Assembly (NCBI GenBank): GCA_951804985.1
Contig: OX638132.1
Span: 47,686,476-47,750,475 of the forward strand
Direction of reading: 5' to 3'
DNA: 64,000 bases
Source: Dryomyza anilis
Taxonomy: Eukaryota; Arthropoda; Insecta; Diptera; Dryomyzidae
In this document: positions 44,401-54,711 of the stretch, piece after piece
Layout: each line of letters begins with the position of its first letter
Position numbering within the stretch: position 1 is the stretch's first letter
Made by a program: the position numbers and the translations under genes
The notes under the pieces: generated by a model
What the model was told of the DNA's origin: nothing
Databases searched by the model: none
What the model saw: the letters and a program-made list of their open reading frames with translations, nothing else

Positions 44401-45490
44401 CGGAAATGCCCGTGTACGTGCGCCCGCACATGCCCCTTTCTTCATACACTGAATTTGTTTTACGCAGACACTGCACTCGGGCATCACATTTTTTTTACAA
44501 CACATCCCGTCGCAACGAGTGATGCTTTGCATTATTCTCGGTACCTGCCCTCGTGCGGGCTACGAAACTAAAAACTGCAGCCCGCGCAGACGTGGAATGA
44601 GAAAATAGAGAAGCATATCGCGCAAGTGCTATGGTATTTATTTCGCGGGGCAACTCCGTGCAACAGCGAAACAGACTGCCCCTGGCAGCACGCGCATTTT
44701 CACAGCCAGTAAATTTTATTGGCAATGTATTACTACACTGCGCAATGTTTTAATAATTTTTATATAAAACTATTTATAATACAGACAAGTTTGGCAATAC
44801 TCAAAAACACTTTTAATTGCAGTTTTATTTTGGTTTATAAAAATTGTATCTTTTAATTGTTCGTTGAACAGAAAAATAAATTTAACATGCAATCTTAATC
44901 AACATTTTTATTCAAATACAAAAATTATTATGTGCAAAAATCTATTTTAATAAAAAAGCTACATGATAGGCTTCGAAAAATAATGTATATCCTCATTTGT
45001 AAAAATTTACACTAAGTTTAAACTTGCACTGAAAAACTAGTACTAAATTATACAATTTTTATAAACCAAATTAAAACTTCGATTAAAAGTGTATTTGAGT
45101 ATTGCCAAACTTTTCTGTATTAACGATAGTTTTATTTAAAAATTATTAAAACATTGCGCCACATAAGAATGTCATACAAGAAAAAATTAACTGGCTGTGA
45201 AAAATGCGCGTGCTGCCCGGGGTAGTCGGTTTTCGCTGTTGCACGGAGTTGCCCCGCGAAATAAATACCATAGCAATTGCGCGATATGTTTCTCTATTTT
45301 CTCATTCCACGTCTGCGCGGGCTGCAGTTTTTAGTTTCGTAGCCCGCACGAGGGCAGGTGCCGAGAATAGTGCAAAGCATCACTCGTTGCGACGGGATGT
45401 GTTGTAAAAAAAATGTGGTGCCCGAGTGCAGAGTATGCGTAAACAAATTTGCTTCTCATTTACTTAAGGGCGCGGGCGTGCGTGCAAAAT
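44401..45490. repeat. Foldback B inverted arms
   Basis: The left arm (44401-44945) and right arm (about 45000-45490) are inverted repeats related to foldback A but more GC-rich (gcagcacgcgcattttcac, gcgcaagtgctatggtattt, gcccgcgcagacgtgga). The spacer contains catgataggcttcgaaaaata. Short open frames in the arms (for example 45204-45407 and 44495-44725) are complementary shadows of the repeat, not genes. Confidence 0.8.
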
Positions 45491-45810
45491 GTGACTCTGT
45501 TTTTAACTATCATGAGTTCCATGCGGAATAGAATTTAGTGTTGCATTATAAAAATTTAACTTCGAAAAATCGAAATCAAAAATTTACCAAAAACAACAAA
45601 GTTTGAGTTTGGAATAAATTGTTAAATATGTTTATGGAAAATTAATAATTTTTTCTTTACCAATTGTGTAGGCGAGTCGATATGCTTTGAATTTCTTTGG
45701 AAGTTTACTTGGTTATAACTATGTTTCAAAACAAACAGAAAATGCTATTCAAATCTTATTATAACGTATGTTCGCAACGCTCGTCTTCATTCGATTAGTT
45801 ATCAACAGAC

Positions 45811-46130
45811 GAAGTTGGCAACGTTGCGCCGCATTTTCTACCTACGTCATCTTTTGCCATCGTTTGATCATATTGATGTTTAAAAGCATACAAAAAAGAA
45901 ATTGGATTTAAATAAATGTATTCTTCCAAAATTCTTCTTGTATACGAAGTTGGCACTCGTTGAGCAGTATTTTCTATCTACGTCACTTTTGTCATCGTTT
46001 GAAGTATGTATTGGTCCTTTTAAACACATGATGTTTAAAAACAAACAAAAAAATGAAATTAGATGTAAATAAAAGTATTCTTCTTGTATACGAAGTTTAC
46101 AGTCGGTGACCGCCATTTTCTGCATACGTG
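45811..46130 (+). repeat. Degenerate tandem repeat, three units of about 135-147 bp
   Basis: Units begin at acgaagttggcaac (45811), acgaagttggcact (45945) and acgaagtttacag (46091). Each continues with attttct(a/g)(c/t)(c/a)tacgtca and the first two with gtttgat/gaag. They are diverged. Confidence 0.6.
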
Positions 46131-47212
46131 TCATTTGATGTTTGTTGAGAAAATGTATTCGTATTGGTAATAAGAAGTCTTTTGTAAATTTAAAAAAATA
46201 TACAAATTGTGGTACAAAAAGTACAAATAGTAACAAATAATATCATTTATTAGTGCAGAAATAATTGAATTGTTCCTGTGTAATTGAAGTGAATTATTTC
46301 TTTGGCCAGCTGCCACTTGCAAATCTCGAGAGATACGGACGGATAGCTACAGATTTACCAGTGCAAGTAAGAAACTGCCAGCCGTGCACATCTGAACGGA
46401 CTGTAGATTCTTCGGATTGCCGGCCACCAGCGGAATGTAGCCGCTGTACCGCATCGAGCACACTGGCGATCTAGAGCGGCATATTTAGCAGTCTCCAGTT
46501 CCTCGGATTTAATTAAAGCATAAAGTGCAATGGATTATGCTACTGCACACCGTTGGAATTAAATGATGAAGCAGTAGTCTGAGCAGCAGTGTGGGTTGGC
46601 TGGGCTGTTTGCCTCGTTAAGAGACAATTGCGCAGTGGACAAATAATTTGAATTAATTAACATTTTTCTAATTTTTATATTTTTGCTAAACCAAACACAA
46701 ATTAAATAACTTAATGTTATGCTTTCACATAAAAATATGTTTTTTTATTTGCAATGTGTACAGTAGTTTCTTGGTAGTTCGTGAAGTTTAGATCTTTGGC
46801 CAGCTCCCAGTTACTGTATAAGTAGGTAGCTGGCGGCTGTCTCCAGCACCCCAGACTTAAAGCATTAACAGCAAATGATTCTGCGGCATTTATAATTATT
46901 TCACATTTTCACGAATTACAGCAAAATTTCATTAATTAATGCAAAACAAAAGATTTTTTCACATAAAGAACTACATTCCGACACAACATTGCATTCGTAG
47001 AAAAAGTGTCAAAAATCTGTCAAAAAATCCGTTCCGACGGAACCTGTGATGCCATAAATCCGAACTTCGAATTCGATTCGGGTCCTATGATAGATAAATC
47101 CGAATCAGATTGAAAATATCCGCTACGACGGCTTCATAATTGCCCTGACTATGTTGATGGTTTGTACTTTTTTTATAGAACTCTTAAATCAAATCCATAT
47201 TTATTATTTGAT

Positions 47213-48490
47213 CATATTAAAAATTTGATGTGTGTGAAGATATCCATAAAAAGATATCCATAAATGTTAACTGCTTAACAGATATGGGACATATGTTAAA
47301 TAATTTTTAACTGATCTAAAAATGAATAAAAACTCTAAAAATGGTTTTTTTTAATATTTTTATTAGACTAAAAGGCTTAAATCATTAATATATTATAGTT
47401 TTTAATAAGATTATTGCCTACGATTTAGTAAAAAACGAATTAAACACAAAAAAAAAAATGAATTTTGTACGAAATTAAAATTGCTGCAGATTTTAAAAAA
47501 TTCCTCCCGACAAAAGTGTGATACCACGTTAAAATCCTCAACACCATAGCTATCACCCTAACTAGGTGTGTACTCGGAGAATCTTTTCTGGACCTCACAA
47601 TTTGCGTCCAAAGTAACCTCCAAATATGAACATTTTTCATGAAAATAGCCCAACTGTAGAACCACTCCCATTTTAAAAAAAATACCTCCTCAAACAAGTG
47701 GAACCTTTTTGGACCTTTTTGGAATCGTTATGCCCTAATCTAGTTATGGATAGTAGGTCACCACGCGGAGAATCTTCTCTGGACCTCGCAATTTGCGTCC
47801 AAAGTAACCTCCAAATATGAACATTTTTTATGAAAATAACCTAACTTTTGGACCACTCCCGTTCTTAAAAAAATGCCTCCCCAAATAAGTGGGGCACGTT
47901 TTTGGAATCGTTGTGCCCTAATCTAGTTATGGATAGTAGGTCACCATGGGTAGAATCGTCTCTGGACTTCGCAATTTGCGTCCAAAGTAACCTAAAAATA
48001 TGAACATTTTTAATGAAAATAGCCCAACTGTAGAACCACTCCCATTTTTTAAAAAATGCCTCTCCAATCAAGTGGAATACCTTTTTGGAATCATTATACC
48101 CTAATCTAGTTATGGATAGTATGTCACCACGCGGAGAATCTTCTCTGGACTTCGCAATTTGCGTCCAAAGTAACCTCTAAATATGAACATTTTTCATGAA
48201 AATAGCCCAACTGTAGAACCACTCCCATTCTTAAAAAAATGCCTCCCCAAATAAGTGGAACACCTTTTTGGAATCGTTATGCCCTAATCTGGAATCGTTA
48301 TGCCCACGCGGAGAATCTTCTCTGGACCTCGCAATTTGCGTCCAAAGTAACCTCCAAATATGAACATTTTTTATGAAAATAACCTAACTTTTGGACCACT
48401 CCCGTTCTTAAAAAAATGCCTCCCCAAATAAGTAGAGCACGTTTTTGGAATCGTTGTGCCCTTATCTAGTTGTGCCCTTATCTAGTTATG
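47213..48490 (-). repeat. Tandem array, five units of about 183 bp, plus flank (inverted copy of 53700-54495)
   Basis: The marker tttgcgtccaaagtaacct occurs at 47601, 47792, 47975, 48158 and 48335. Each unit contains gaatcttctctggac, atgaacatttt and ccaaataagtg. The part left of the array (47213-47560) is the reverse complement of 54170-54495. The open frames at 47440-47697 and 47865-48071 are repeat shadows. Confidence 0.85.
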
Positions 48491-48527
48491 GATAGTAGTA
48501 TTAAATGGAGATTATGGGATCAGCAAG

Positions 48528-50144
48528 TTGTGGGTTATAGAAGCGAATGATGAGCAAATGAGCAGACGTAATATTGTTGTTAGAATAACATTAGTAGAAG
48601 CGACAAAAGACAACGTTGTTCCAATAAGAGTTCTCAACATGGAAAACTCGTCCAAATTATTTAAAAAGGGAACAGTGATAGGCCAGTGTCAAGAGGCATC
48701 AGCGATTATAAATTGTGAGTCAAATTCATCAAGGGACTACGGCACATCGCAAATAAACAAACAATCTACTCACAGGTTTAAACCTGAGTGGACGAAGGAT
48801 TTGGCTGCCAAAGAAAAGAGTCAAGTGCAAAAGTTAATTGATAAATATCGGTGTATATTTGTTGAAAAGGGCCAAAAGGATGGCAGAACTGCCATTGTAA
48901 AACATCGAATAGACACTGGTGATTCTAACCCAATTCGTCAAGCACCAAGAAGGGTACCACTTGCGAAAAGAGACGAAGTATCACATTTGGTTGAAGAAAT
49001 GCACACAAATGGCGTGGTGGAACCATCTGAGAGTCCATGGAGTTCACCAGTAGTATTGGTGAAAAAGAAGGACGGTAGTACTCGGTTCTGCGTTGATTAC
49101 CGAAAACTTAATGATGTCACCAAGAAAGATAGTTATCCACTGCCCAGAATCGATGACACCTTGGATACACTATCTAATGCTAAGTGGTTTTCAACGTTAG
49201 ACATGCAAAGCGGTTACTGGCAAGTAGAAATCGATAAGAAAGATCGAGGGAAGACAGCATTCTGTACTGGAGATGGACTATGGCAATTTTTGGTAATGCC
49301 GTTTGGACTGTGCAATGCCCCAGCAACATTCGAGCGGTCAATGGAGCTCGTATTAAAAGGTTTACACTGGAAAACATGCCTAGTATACCTTGATGACATA
49401 ATTGTTATGGGCAAGGATTTCAACGAACATCTGAGAAATCTAGAGGAAGTATTCGTTCGATTGAAAAATGCGGGTCTACAACTTAGCCCAAAGAAATGCT
49501 CACTTTTCAAGAAAGAAGTCAAGTATCTGGGTCATCGAGTTACCATGGAAGGAGTGCATACCGATGAGGATAAAATAGCTGCAGTCAAGGAGTGGCCCAG
49601 ACCGCAAAATCTACATGACCTACGAAGTTTCTTGGGGCTATGTACATACTACAGACGATTTGTTCCAGGTTTTGCCAATGTTGCAAGCAGTCTTCATGAG
49701 TTGACAAGAAAGAACCGCTCATTTCAATGGAGCGATGATCAAGAAAGGGCATTTTTGAAATTAAAAGATCTACTGTGCTCGGCACCAATTCTTGCGTATC
49801 CAATTCCAGGTGAGAAATTTATACTTGATACGGATGCAAGTGGATACGGAATAGGCGGAGTTCTCTCTCAAGTGATCAATGGGCAAGAAAAAGTGATCGC
49901 ATACTACAGTAAAACATTGTCCAAGACCGAGCGAAATTACTGTGTCACCAGGAGGGAGCTTCTTGCTGTAATTGAAAGTGTGAAAATTTTCCATAAGTAT
50001 CTGTACGGACAACAGTTTCAGTTGAGAACCGATCACGCATCACTACGATGGTTACTTCAGTTCAAAGATCCGAAAGGCCAAATTGCGCGTTGGATAGAAC
50101 GATTACAGAGCTACGATTTCTCAATCGAACATCGTAAAGGATGA
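48528..50144 (+). CDS. Reverse transcriptase-RNase H polyprotein fragment, family A
   Basis: This 538-codon open frame is the longest in the window. A linker region comes first (about residues 1-130). RT follows: FCVDYRKLND, STLDMQSGYWQVE (first Asp), MPFGLCNAPATFER, then CLVYLDDIIVMG at about residues 284-295 (catalytic pair) and YLGHRVTMEGV. RNase H has FILDTDASGYGIGG (about 430-443), RRELLAVIESV and LRTDHASLRWL. All visible catalytic residues are present. It ends at an in-frame TGA at 50142, inside the normally continuous sequence before HGNADALSRR, so the original polyprotein is cut by a nonsense mutation. Start codon and upstream protease are missing. Confidence 0.9.
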   Translation: MWVIEANDEQMSRRNIVVRITLVEATKDNVVPIRVLNMENSSKLFKKGTVIGQCQEASAIINCESNSSRDYGTSQINKQSTHRFKPEWTKDLAAKEKSQVQKLIDKYRCIFVEKGQKDGRTAIVKHRIDTGDSNPIRQAPRRVPLAKRDEVSHLVEEMHTNGVVEPSESPWSSPVVLVKKKDGSTRFCVDYRKLNDVTKKDSYPLPRIDDTLDTLSNAKWFSTLDMQSGYWQVEIDKKDRGKTAFCTGDGLWQFLVMPFGLCNAPATFERSMELVLKGLHWKTCLVYLDDIIVMGKDFNEHLRNLEEVFVRLKNAGLQLSPKKCSLFKKEVKYLGHRVTMEGVHTDEDKIAAVKEWPRPQNLHDLRSFLGLCTYYRRFVPGFANVASSLHELTRKNRSFQWSDDQERAFLKLKDLLCSAPILAYPIPGEKFILDTDASGYGIGGVLSQVINGQEKVIAYYSKTLSKTERNYCVTRRELLAVIESVKIFHKYLYGQQFQLRTDHASLRWLLQFKDPKGQIARWIERLQSYDFSIEHRKG

Positions 50145-50712
50145 AATCATGGAAATGCAGATGCTCTGTCACGGCGTCCTTGTAAACTTGAATGCAGACA
50201 TTGTTCAAGAGCGGAAGGAAAAGAAAACATAATTGATATTCGTTTGCTAAATGTTTTGCCCGATGAAAAATGGACTCTGGAACAAATTCAAATTGATCAA
50301 AATAGTGATCCAGACCTCACAAAAATCATGATGTTCAAGGAACAGCAAAGTTCCCAAGTCTAAAATAAAAGAGATATTAGCGGTATACCATGGTGGATCT
50401 AGTGGTGGTCATTTGGGCATTAATAAAACGGTCGAGAAGGTAAAGAAACGTTTTTATTGGATTGGGTGCCAAGAGTCAGTCGCCGATTGGATTCGCAGTT
50501 GCCCGCAATGTGTACCAGCAAAAGGACCAACAGTCAGAAGTCGCGGCAGGATGCATCAATACAGCGTGGGAGCACCATTCGAGCGTATTGCCATGGATGT
50601 CGCCGGGCCTTTCCAATCAGTGATGCGGGGAATAAGTATGTGCTCGGATTCCAATACTGCAGGCGTTGGAAGAAAAATGAAAGTGGTACATTTAGAAAGG
50701 TTGGCGCCGTAA
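50145..50712 (+). pseudogene. RNase H end and integrase remnant, family A
   Basis: After the TGA the same frame continues NHGNADALSRRPCKLECRHC to a taa near 50360, where a short deletion removes sequence present at 12450-12510. In the next frame the integrase zinc region is intact (HGGSSGGHLGINKT, CPQC). The start of the core then reads GAPFERIAMDVAGPF (first Asp) and jumps from about 50625 to the C-terminal GRKMKVVHLERLAP. The rest of the D,D-35-E core is deleted. Confidence 0.85.
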
Positions 50713-50981
50713 AGAGAGAGAGAGGATTAACATCTGTTCGGGACGAACAGATTTAGGTGGAGGGCAGTGTTACGAAAAGAGGCAATTTGCTCCACTGTGC
50801 AAGCAATCAACAATAATAAATGAGACGCAAGACAATTCAGCGCACTAAGCAATCTGTTAGAAAGAGACGGAGGATCATTCAGCGCACTATGCAATGTGCG
50901 AGAAAGAGATGGAAGATCAGCACTTTAAAACACATGAGTGCAAAGGAGATCCCAATAGCATGCGTCATTCACGAAACGAGT

Positions 50982-50996
50982 AGAAGGTTCTCGAAA
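50982..50996 (+). promoter_or_regulatory. Heat-shock-element-like triple pentamer in family-A LTR
   Basis: aGAAggTTCtcGAAa is a perfect match to nGAAnnTTCnnGAAn and lies 43 bp upstream of the TATA box. The identical motif is at 13296-13310 and, reversed, at about 43258-43272. This suggests heat-inducible transcription; it is inferred from sequence only. Confidence 0.6.
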
Positions 50997-51038
50997 CAAG
51001 TCGAAGCTTGTCGAAACGTGTCGAACTGATGCCTGCAG

Positions 51039-51076
51039 TATATAAGGCCGCGCATCTGAGGCACTGTACTTCAGTT
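51039..51076 (+). promoter_or_regulatory. LTR core promoter: TATA box and initiator
   Basis: TATATAAGG at 51039 and the insect initiator TCAGTT at 51071 are spaced so that the A at 51073 is the expected cap site, 34 bp from the TATA start. The same arrangement occurs at 13353 and 13386. Confidence 0.7.
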
Positions 51077-51316
51077 GTGATTTGATAGTGAACTAGTGCG
51101 TCTTGTGAGTGAACATGGTTAAGCTAAATTGTATAAATTCAGCAGTTGATATAAGTGATTATTCTTTAAGTTGTTATTATAAATAAATAAAGTTAATTAA
51201 TACTAGTTGAAATAATACTAGTTAAACCCAAATATAAGTGTGTTTTTATTTTGTACACAATCCAGCGATACGAACTCGTAGAACAGTTTTCCGTAGACTG
51301 AATTTTCGTAACAATA

Positions 51317-53141
51317 TATAAATATGCCTGCATTTTTGATTTTATCCATCCTTTAGATAGAAACGAATCCAACAAAACCATTTTTAAAATCCAAATATAT
51401 TCTATATGTGAATATGTCATCTTGTAACTAATATAATAAATTCCATATATACTTTGGTATAACTGGTAAGGGCTTTCATAAGAAGATGTAGACGAACCAT
51501 TCAAGTGAATTTTCGATTTCATCTTTTTTTTTTGTTACTTCATTTTGTGCCATGTCATGCGCGTTACCATTCGTGTTCAAAATATCACATGTGGGATTTC
51601 TTAGGATTTTTTCCCAAATCTAGTCAGCTCCGAATTTGTTTGCCCCATACGCCATTTTTGTTTGCTTTAAATTACGTATTGGATCTTTATCACTTATACA
51701 CTGTAGTTGTAATACCGATTTCTATTTTTCGATATCCTTATTACATCTGAGATATTCAGAATCGACTTTTCCCAAATTCATTATTTTATCGTTTACTTAA
51801 CATTGTATTGCTCCATACACCACTTTTTGGTATATGGAGCAAATTTATCCTGTAATTAATTACGAATATAAAAAAATAGTTAACGCGTAGATTTCGAAAA
51901 AAATTAATGTAAATGTTCATTATTGTTTGACTCGAACCCGACTAAATGGCGTATGGGGCAAACACGTTCTCAGGTAACGATTTAGTAAATCATTTGTGTT
52001 CTTTACTTTTCTGTTCTACACAGTATATTTCTTCTTGAAATTCAAATGAATATTTCTGTTTATAGAATAATTCCATATCATATGGTGGACCTGGCATAGA
52101 CATTCTGCGGAAGATGTAGACGTCTCCAAGTGAATCTTCCACTTCTTGCATTACCGACAAGGAAGTGCACTGTATTACCGATGAGGTAGTGCAACAGGGT
52201 AACACCGATAATACCGATGAGGTAGTGCAACAGGGTAACACCGATAAAAATATTATGAAAACGGCGCAGGTATAATTTTAGGAGCAATTAAAAAGAGAAA
52301 ACGCGCAAATAAATGGAAGATTCACTTGGAGACGTCTACATCTTCCGCATACTGTCTATGGCAGGTCCACCATATGATATGGAATTATTCTATAAACAGA
52401 AATATTCATTTGAATTTCAAGAAGAAATATACTGTGTAGAACAGAAAAGTAAAGAACACAAATGATTTACTAAATCGTTACCTGAGAACGTGTTTGCCCC
52501 ATACGCCATTTAGTCGGGTTCGAGTCAAACAATAACGAACATTTACATTAATTTTTTTCGAAATCTACGCGTTAACTATTTTTTTATATTCGTAATTAGT
52601 TACAGGATAAATTTGCTCCAAATACCAAAATGTGGTGTATGGAGCAATACAATGTTAAGTAAACGATAAAATAATGAATTTGGGAAAAGTCGATTCTGAA
52701 TATCTCAGATGTAATAAGGATATCGAAAAATAGAAACGGTATTACAACTACAGTGTATAAGTGATAAAGATCCAATACGTAATTTAAAGCAAACAAAAAT
52801 GGCGTATGGGGCAAACAAATTCGGAGCTGACTAGATTTGGGAAAAAAATCCTAAGAAATCCCACATGTGATATTTTGAACACGAATGGTAACGCGCATGA
52901 CATGGCACAAAATGAAGTAACCAAAAAAAAAGATGAAATCGAAGATTCACTTGAATGGTTCGTCTACATCTTCTTATGAAAGCCCTTACCAGTTATACCA
53001 AAGTATATAAGGAATTTATTATTATTATATTAGTTACAAGATGACATATTCACATATAGAATATATTTGGATTTTAAAAATGGTTTTGTTGGATTCGTTT
53101 CTATCTAAAGGATGGATAAAATCAAAAATGCAGGCATATTT
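51317..53141. repeat. Near-perfect 1.83-kb palindrome (arms about 825 bp)
   Basis: The left arm 51317-52140 is the reverse complement of 52315-53141 with only scattered mismatches. Outer ends are ataaatatgcctgc and its complement; inner ends are gtgaatcttcc and ggaagattcac. The 174-bp spacer has a 40-bp tandem pair (ccgatgaggtagtgcaacag around 52180 and 52219). The left arm starts directly after the family-A LTR. Open frames in the arms mirror each other and are not conserved proteins. Confidence 0.9.
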
Positions 53142-53699
53142 ATGTAACAATACTATTTCCGGTATATTAAATATGCGAATTAATTTTAAGAGCGAATTTT
53201 AGTGAATACAATTTTGAATGGTAGGAAATTCGTTAGGATATTGATACTGGTATCGAAATTTTTGTAAAAATAATATCTATCGAAGGGCATAGGTGTCATA
53301 TATGCAGAAAATTTTGTTAATCCCAAAAACGAATTTTGAATCAAAAATTTGAGATTATGGCCGATTTGGAAGATGTAGAAATATATTGGTGAAATGACAG
53401 TCAAACCATTCGAAAGGTCTCATTTTTAGAAATTTTTTGGTACCATTGTCATTCAATCATTTGAATCCTCCGTCCTCTAAAACGACTCCAAACTTTTGAA
53501 AAATATATAAACAATAACAGCTGATCATCTAGCTAGCAACGAATTTTACAACAACTTTATTTTAATTTTTCTTGTGGTTGTTGTAAAAATCGTTGTCTGT
53601 GGGCAACACTCTACTGGTCTGACATTTCATAGAAGAACAAAAGTCAGGGATGTCATAACAAACAAGATCCACAAAAAATAACCCTAAATGTAAACAAAT
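53142..53699. other. Intronic sequence with a small hairpin
   Basis: The stretch 53537-53600 has caacgaattttacaacaac facing gttgttgtaaaaatcgttg across a short spacer, probably a tiny foldback or MITE remnant. Otherwise no feature is seen. Confidence 0.45.
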
Positions 53700-54495
53700 G
53701 CTGTTAAGGACAATGAACTTTGGAGATTACTTTGGACGCAGATTGCGAAGTCCTGAGAAGATTCTCCGCGTGATGACCTACTATCCAAAACTAGATAAGG
53801 GCACAACGATTCCAAAAACGTCCTCCACTTATTTGGGGAGGCATTTTTTTAAAAACGGGAGTTGTCCTACGGTTGTGTTATTTTCAAGAAAAATGTTCAT
53901 ATTTGGAGGTTACTTTGGACGCAAATTGCGAAGTCCAGAGACGATTCTCCGCGTGATGACCTACTATCCATAACTAGATTAGTGCATAACGATTCCAAAG
54001 TGGAACCACTTGTTTGGGGAGGCATTTGAAAAATGGGAGTGGTTCTACAGTTGGGCTATTTTCATGAAAAATGTTCATATTTGGAGGTTACTTTGGACGC
54101 AAATTGTGAGGTCCAGAGAAGATTCTCCGAGTACACACCTAGTTAGCGTGATAGCTATGGTGTTGAGGATTCCATCGTGGTATCACACTTTTGTCGGGAG
54201 GCATTTTTTTAAAATCTGCAGCAATTTTAATTTCGTATAAATTTTTTTTTTTGTGTTTAATTCGTTTTTTACTAAATCGTTCGCAATAATCTTATTGAAA
54301 ACTATAATATATTAATGATTTAAGCCTTTTAGTCAACTAAATATATTAAAAATACTATTTTTTAGAGTTTTTATTCATTTTTAGAGCTGTCAAAAAACTT
54401 TTAACATATCTCCCACAATGTTTAACATATGTTCCACATCTGTTAAGCAGTTAACAGTTATGGATATCTTTTTATGGATATCTTCACACACATAA
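53700..54495 (+). repeat. Inverted counterpart of the 47.2-48.5 kb array (about three units)
   Basis: The marker ggttactttggacgcaaatt (or variants) occurs near 53711, 53910 and 54085. The flank 54170-54495 (gatagctatggtgttgagga, tatcacacttttgtcgggag, gttaagcagttaacag) is the complement of 47213-47560. The 91-codon frame here is repeat-derived. Confidence 0.85.
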
Positions 54496-54711
54496 AATTT
54501 GTATGTGATTACACCAAACAAAGTTTTGAGTTCTTCTGAATTATCATTATTTCCTTTATTATACACATTTTCATATTTATATGAGGAAATTGACATCGAG
54601 GAAATAATAACTCAGTTGAAGTTGTTACGATTGTCCAAAACGGAACTAAGAGAAGATATGGATATATCTATGTTTTGGTATAAAGTGCACACATTTAAAA
54701 ATGGTCTAGGT

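Larger units (their letters stand above)
44329..47147. mobile_element. DNA element with CAGGGCAATCATG termini
   Basis: The terminal inverted repeats are CAGGGCAATCATGAGGC then cgtcgtagc (44329 on) and ctacgacggcttcataattgccctg (ending 47147). ACT is present on both outer sides (44326-44328 and 47148-47150), possibly a 3-bp duplication. The interior contains foldback B, tandem repeats at 45811-46130 and two related blocks (ctttggccagctgccac near 46303, ctttggccagctcccag near 46794). No transposase is recognised. Confidence 0.65.
48500..51313 (+). mobile_element. Ty3/gypsy LTR element, family A copy 2, 5-prime truncated
   Basis: Sequence from the protease/RT linker onward is present: RT-RNase H (48528-50144), connection, zinc-binding integrase N-terminus, integrase tail and 3-prime LTR (50768-51313). 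The gag, protease and 5-prime LTR are lost at the junction with the tandem array near 48500. It shares LTR, connection and integrase sequence with the 10.9-13.6 kb copy. Confidence 0.9.
50768..51313 (+). mobile_element. Complete LTR of family A (546 bp)
   Basis: The LTR runs TGTTACGA...TCGTAACA and is preceded by the purine-rich ggtggagggcag. It is the only + strand full-length LTR in the window. Signals in order are a heat-shock-like element (50982-50996), repeated gtcgaa motifs, TATATAAGG (51039-51047), initiator TCAGTT (51071-51076) and AATAAA (near 51183). ATAT follows the end. Confidence 0.9.

Noticed and set aside
52078..52287. Small ORFs in the palindrome spacer and arms
   Set aside because: They contain the 40-bp tandem pair and arm sequence readable on both strands; no conservation signal.
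53698..53973. 91-codon frame as a small gene
   Set aside because: It translates the roughly 183-bp tandem unit, with the same peptide repeated (FGRRLRSPE/FGRKLRSPE).
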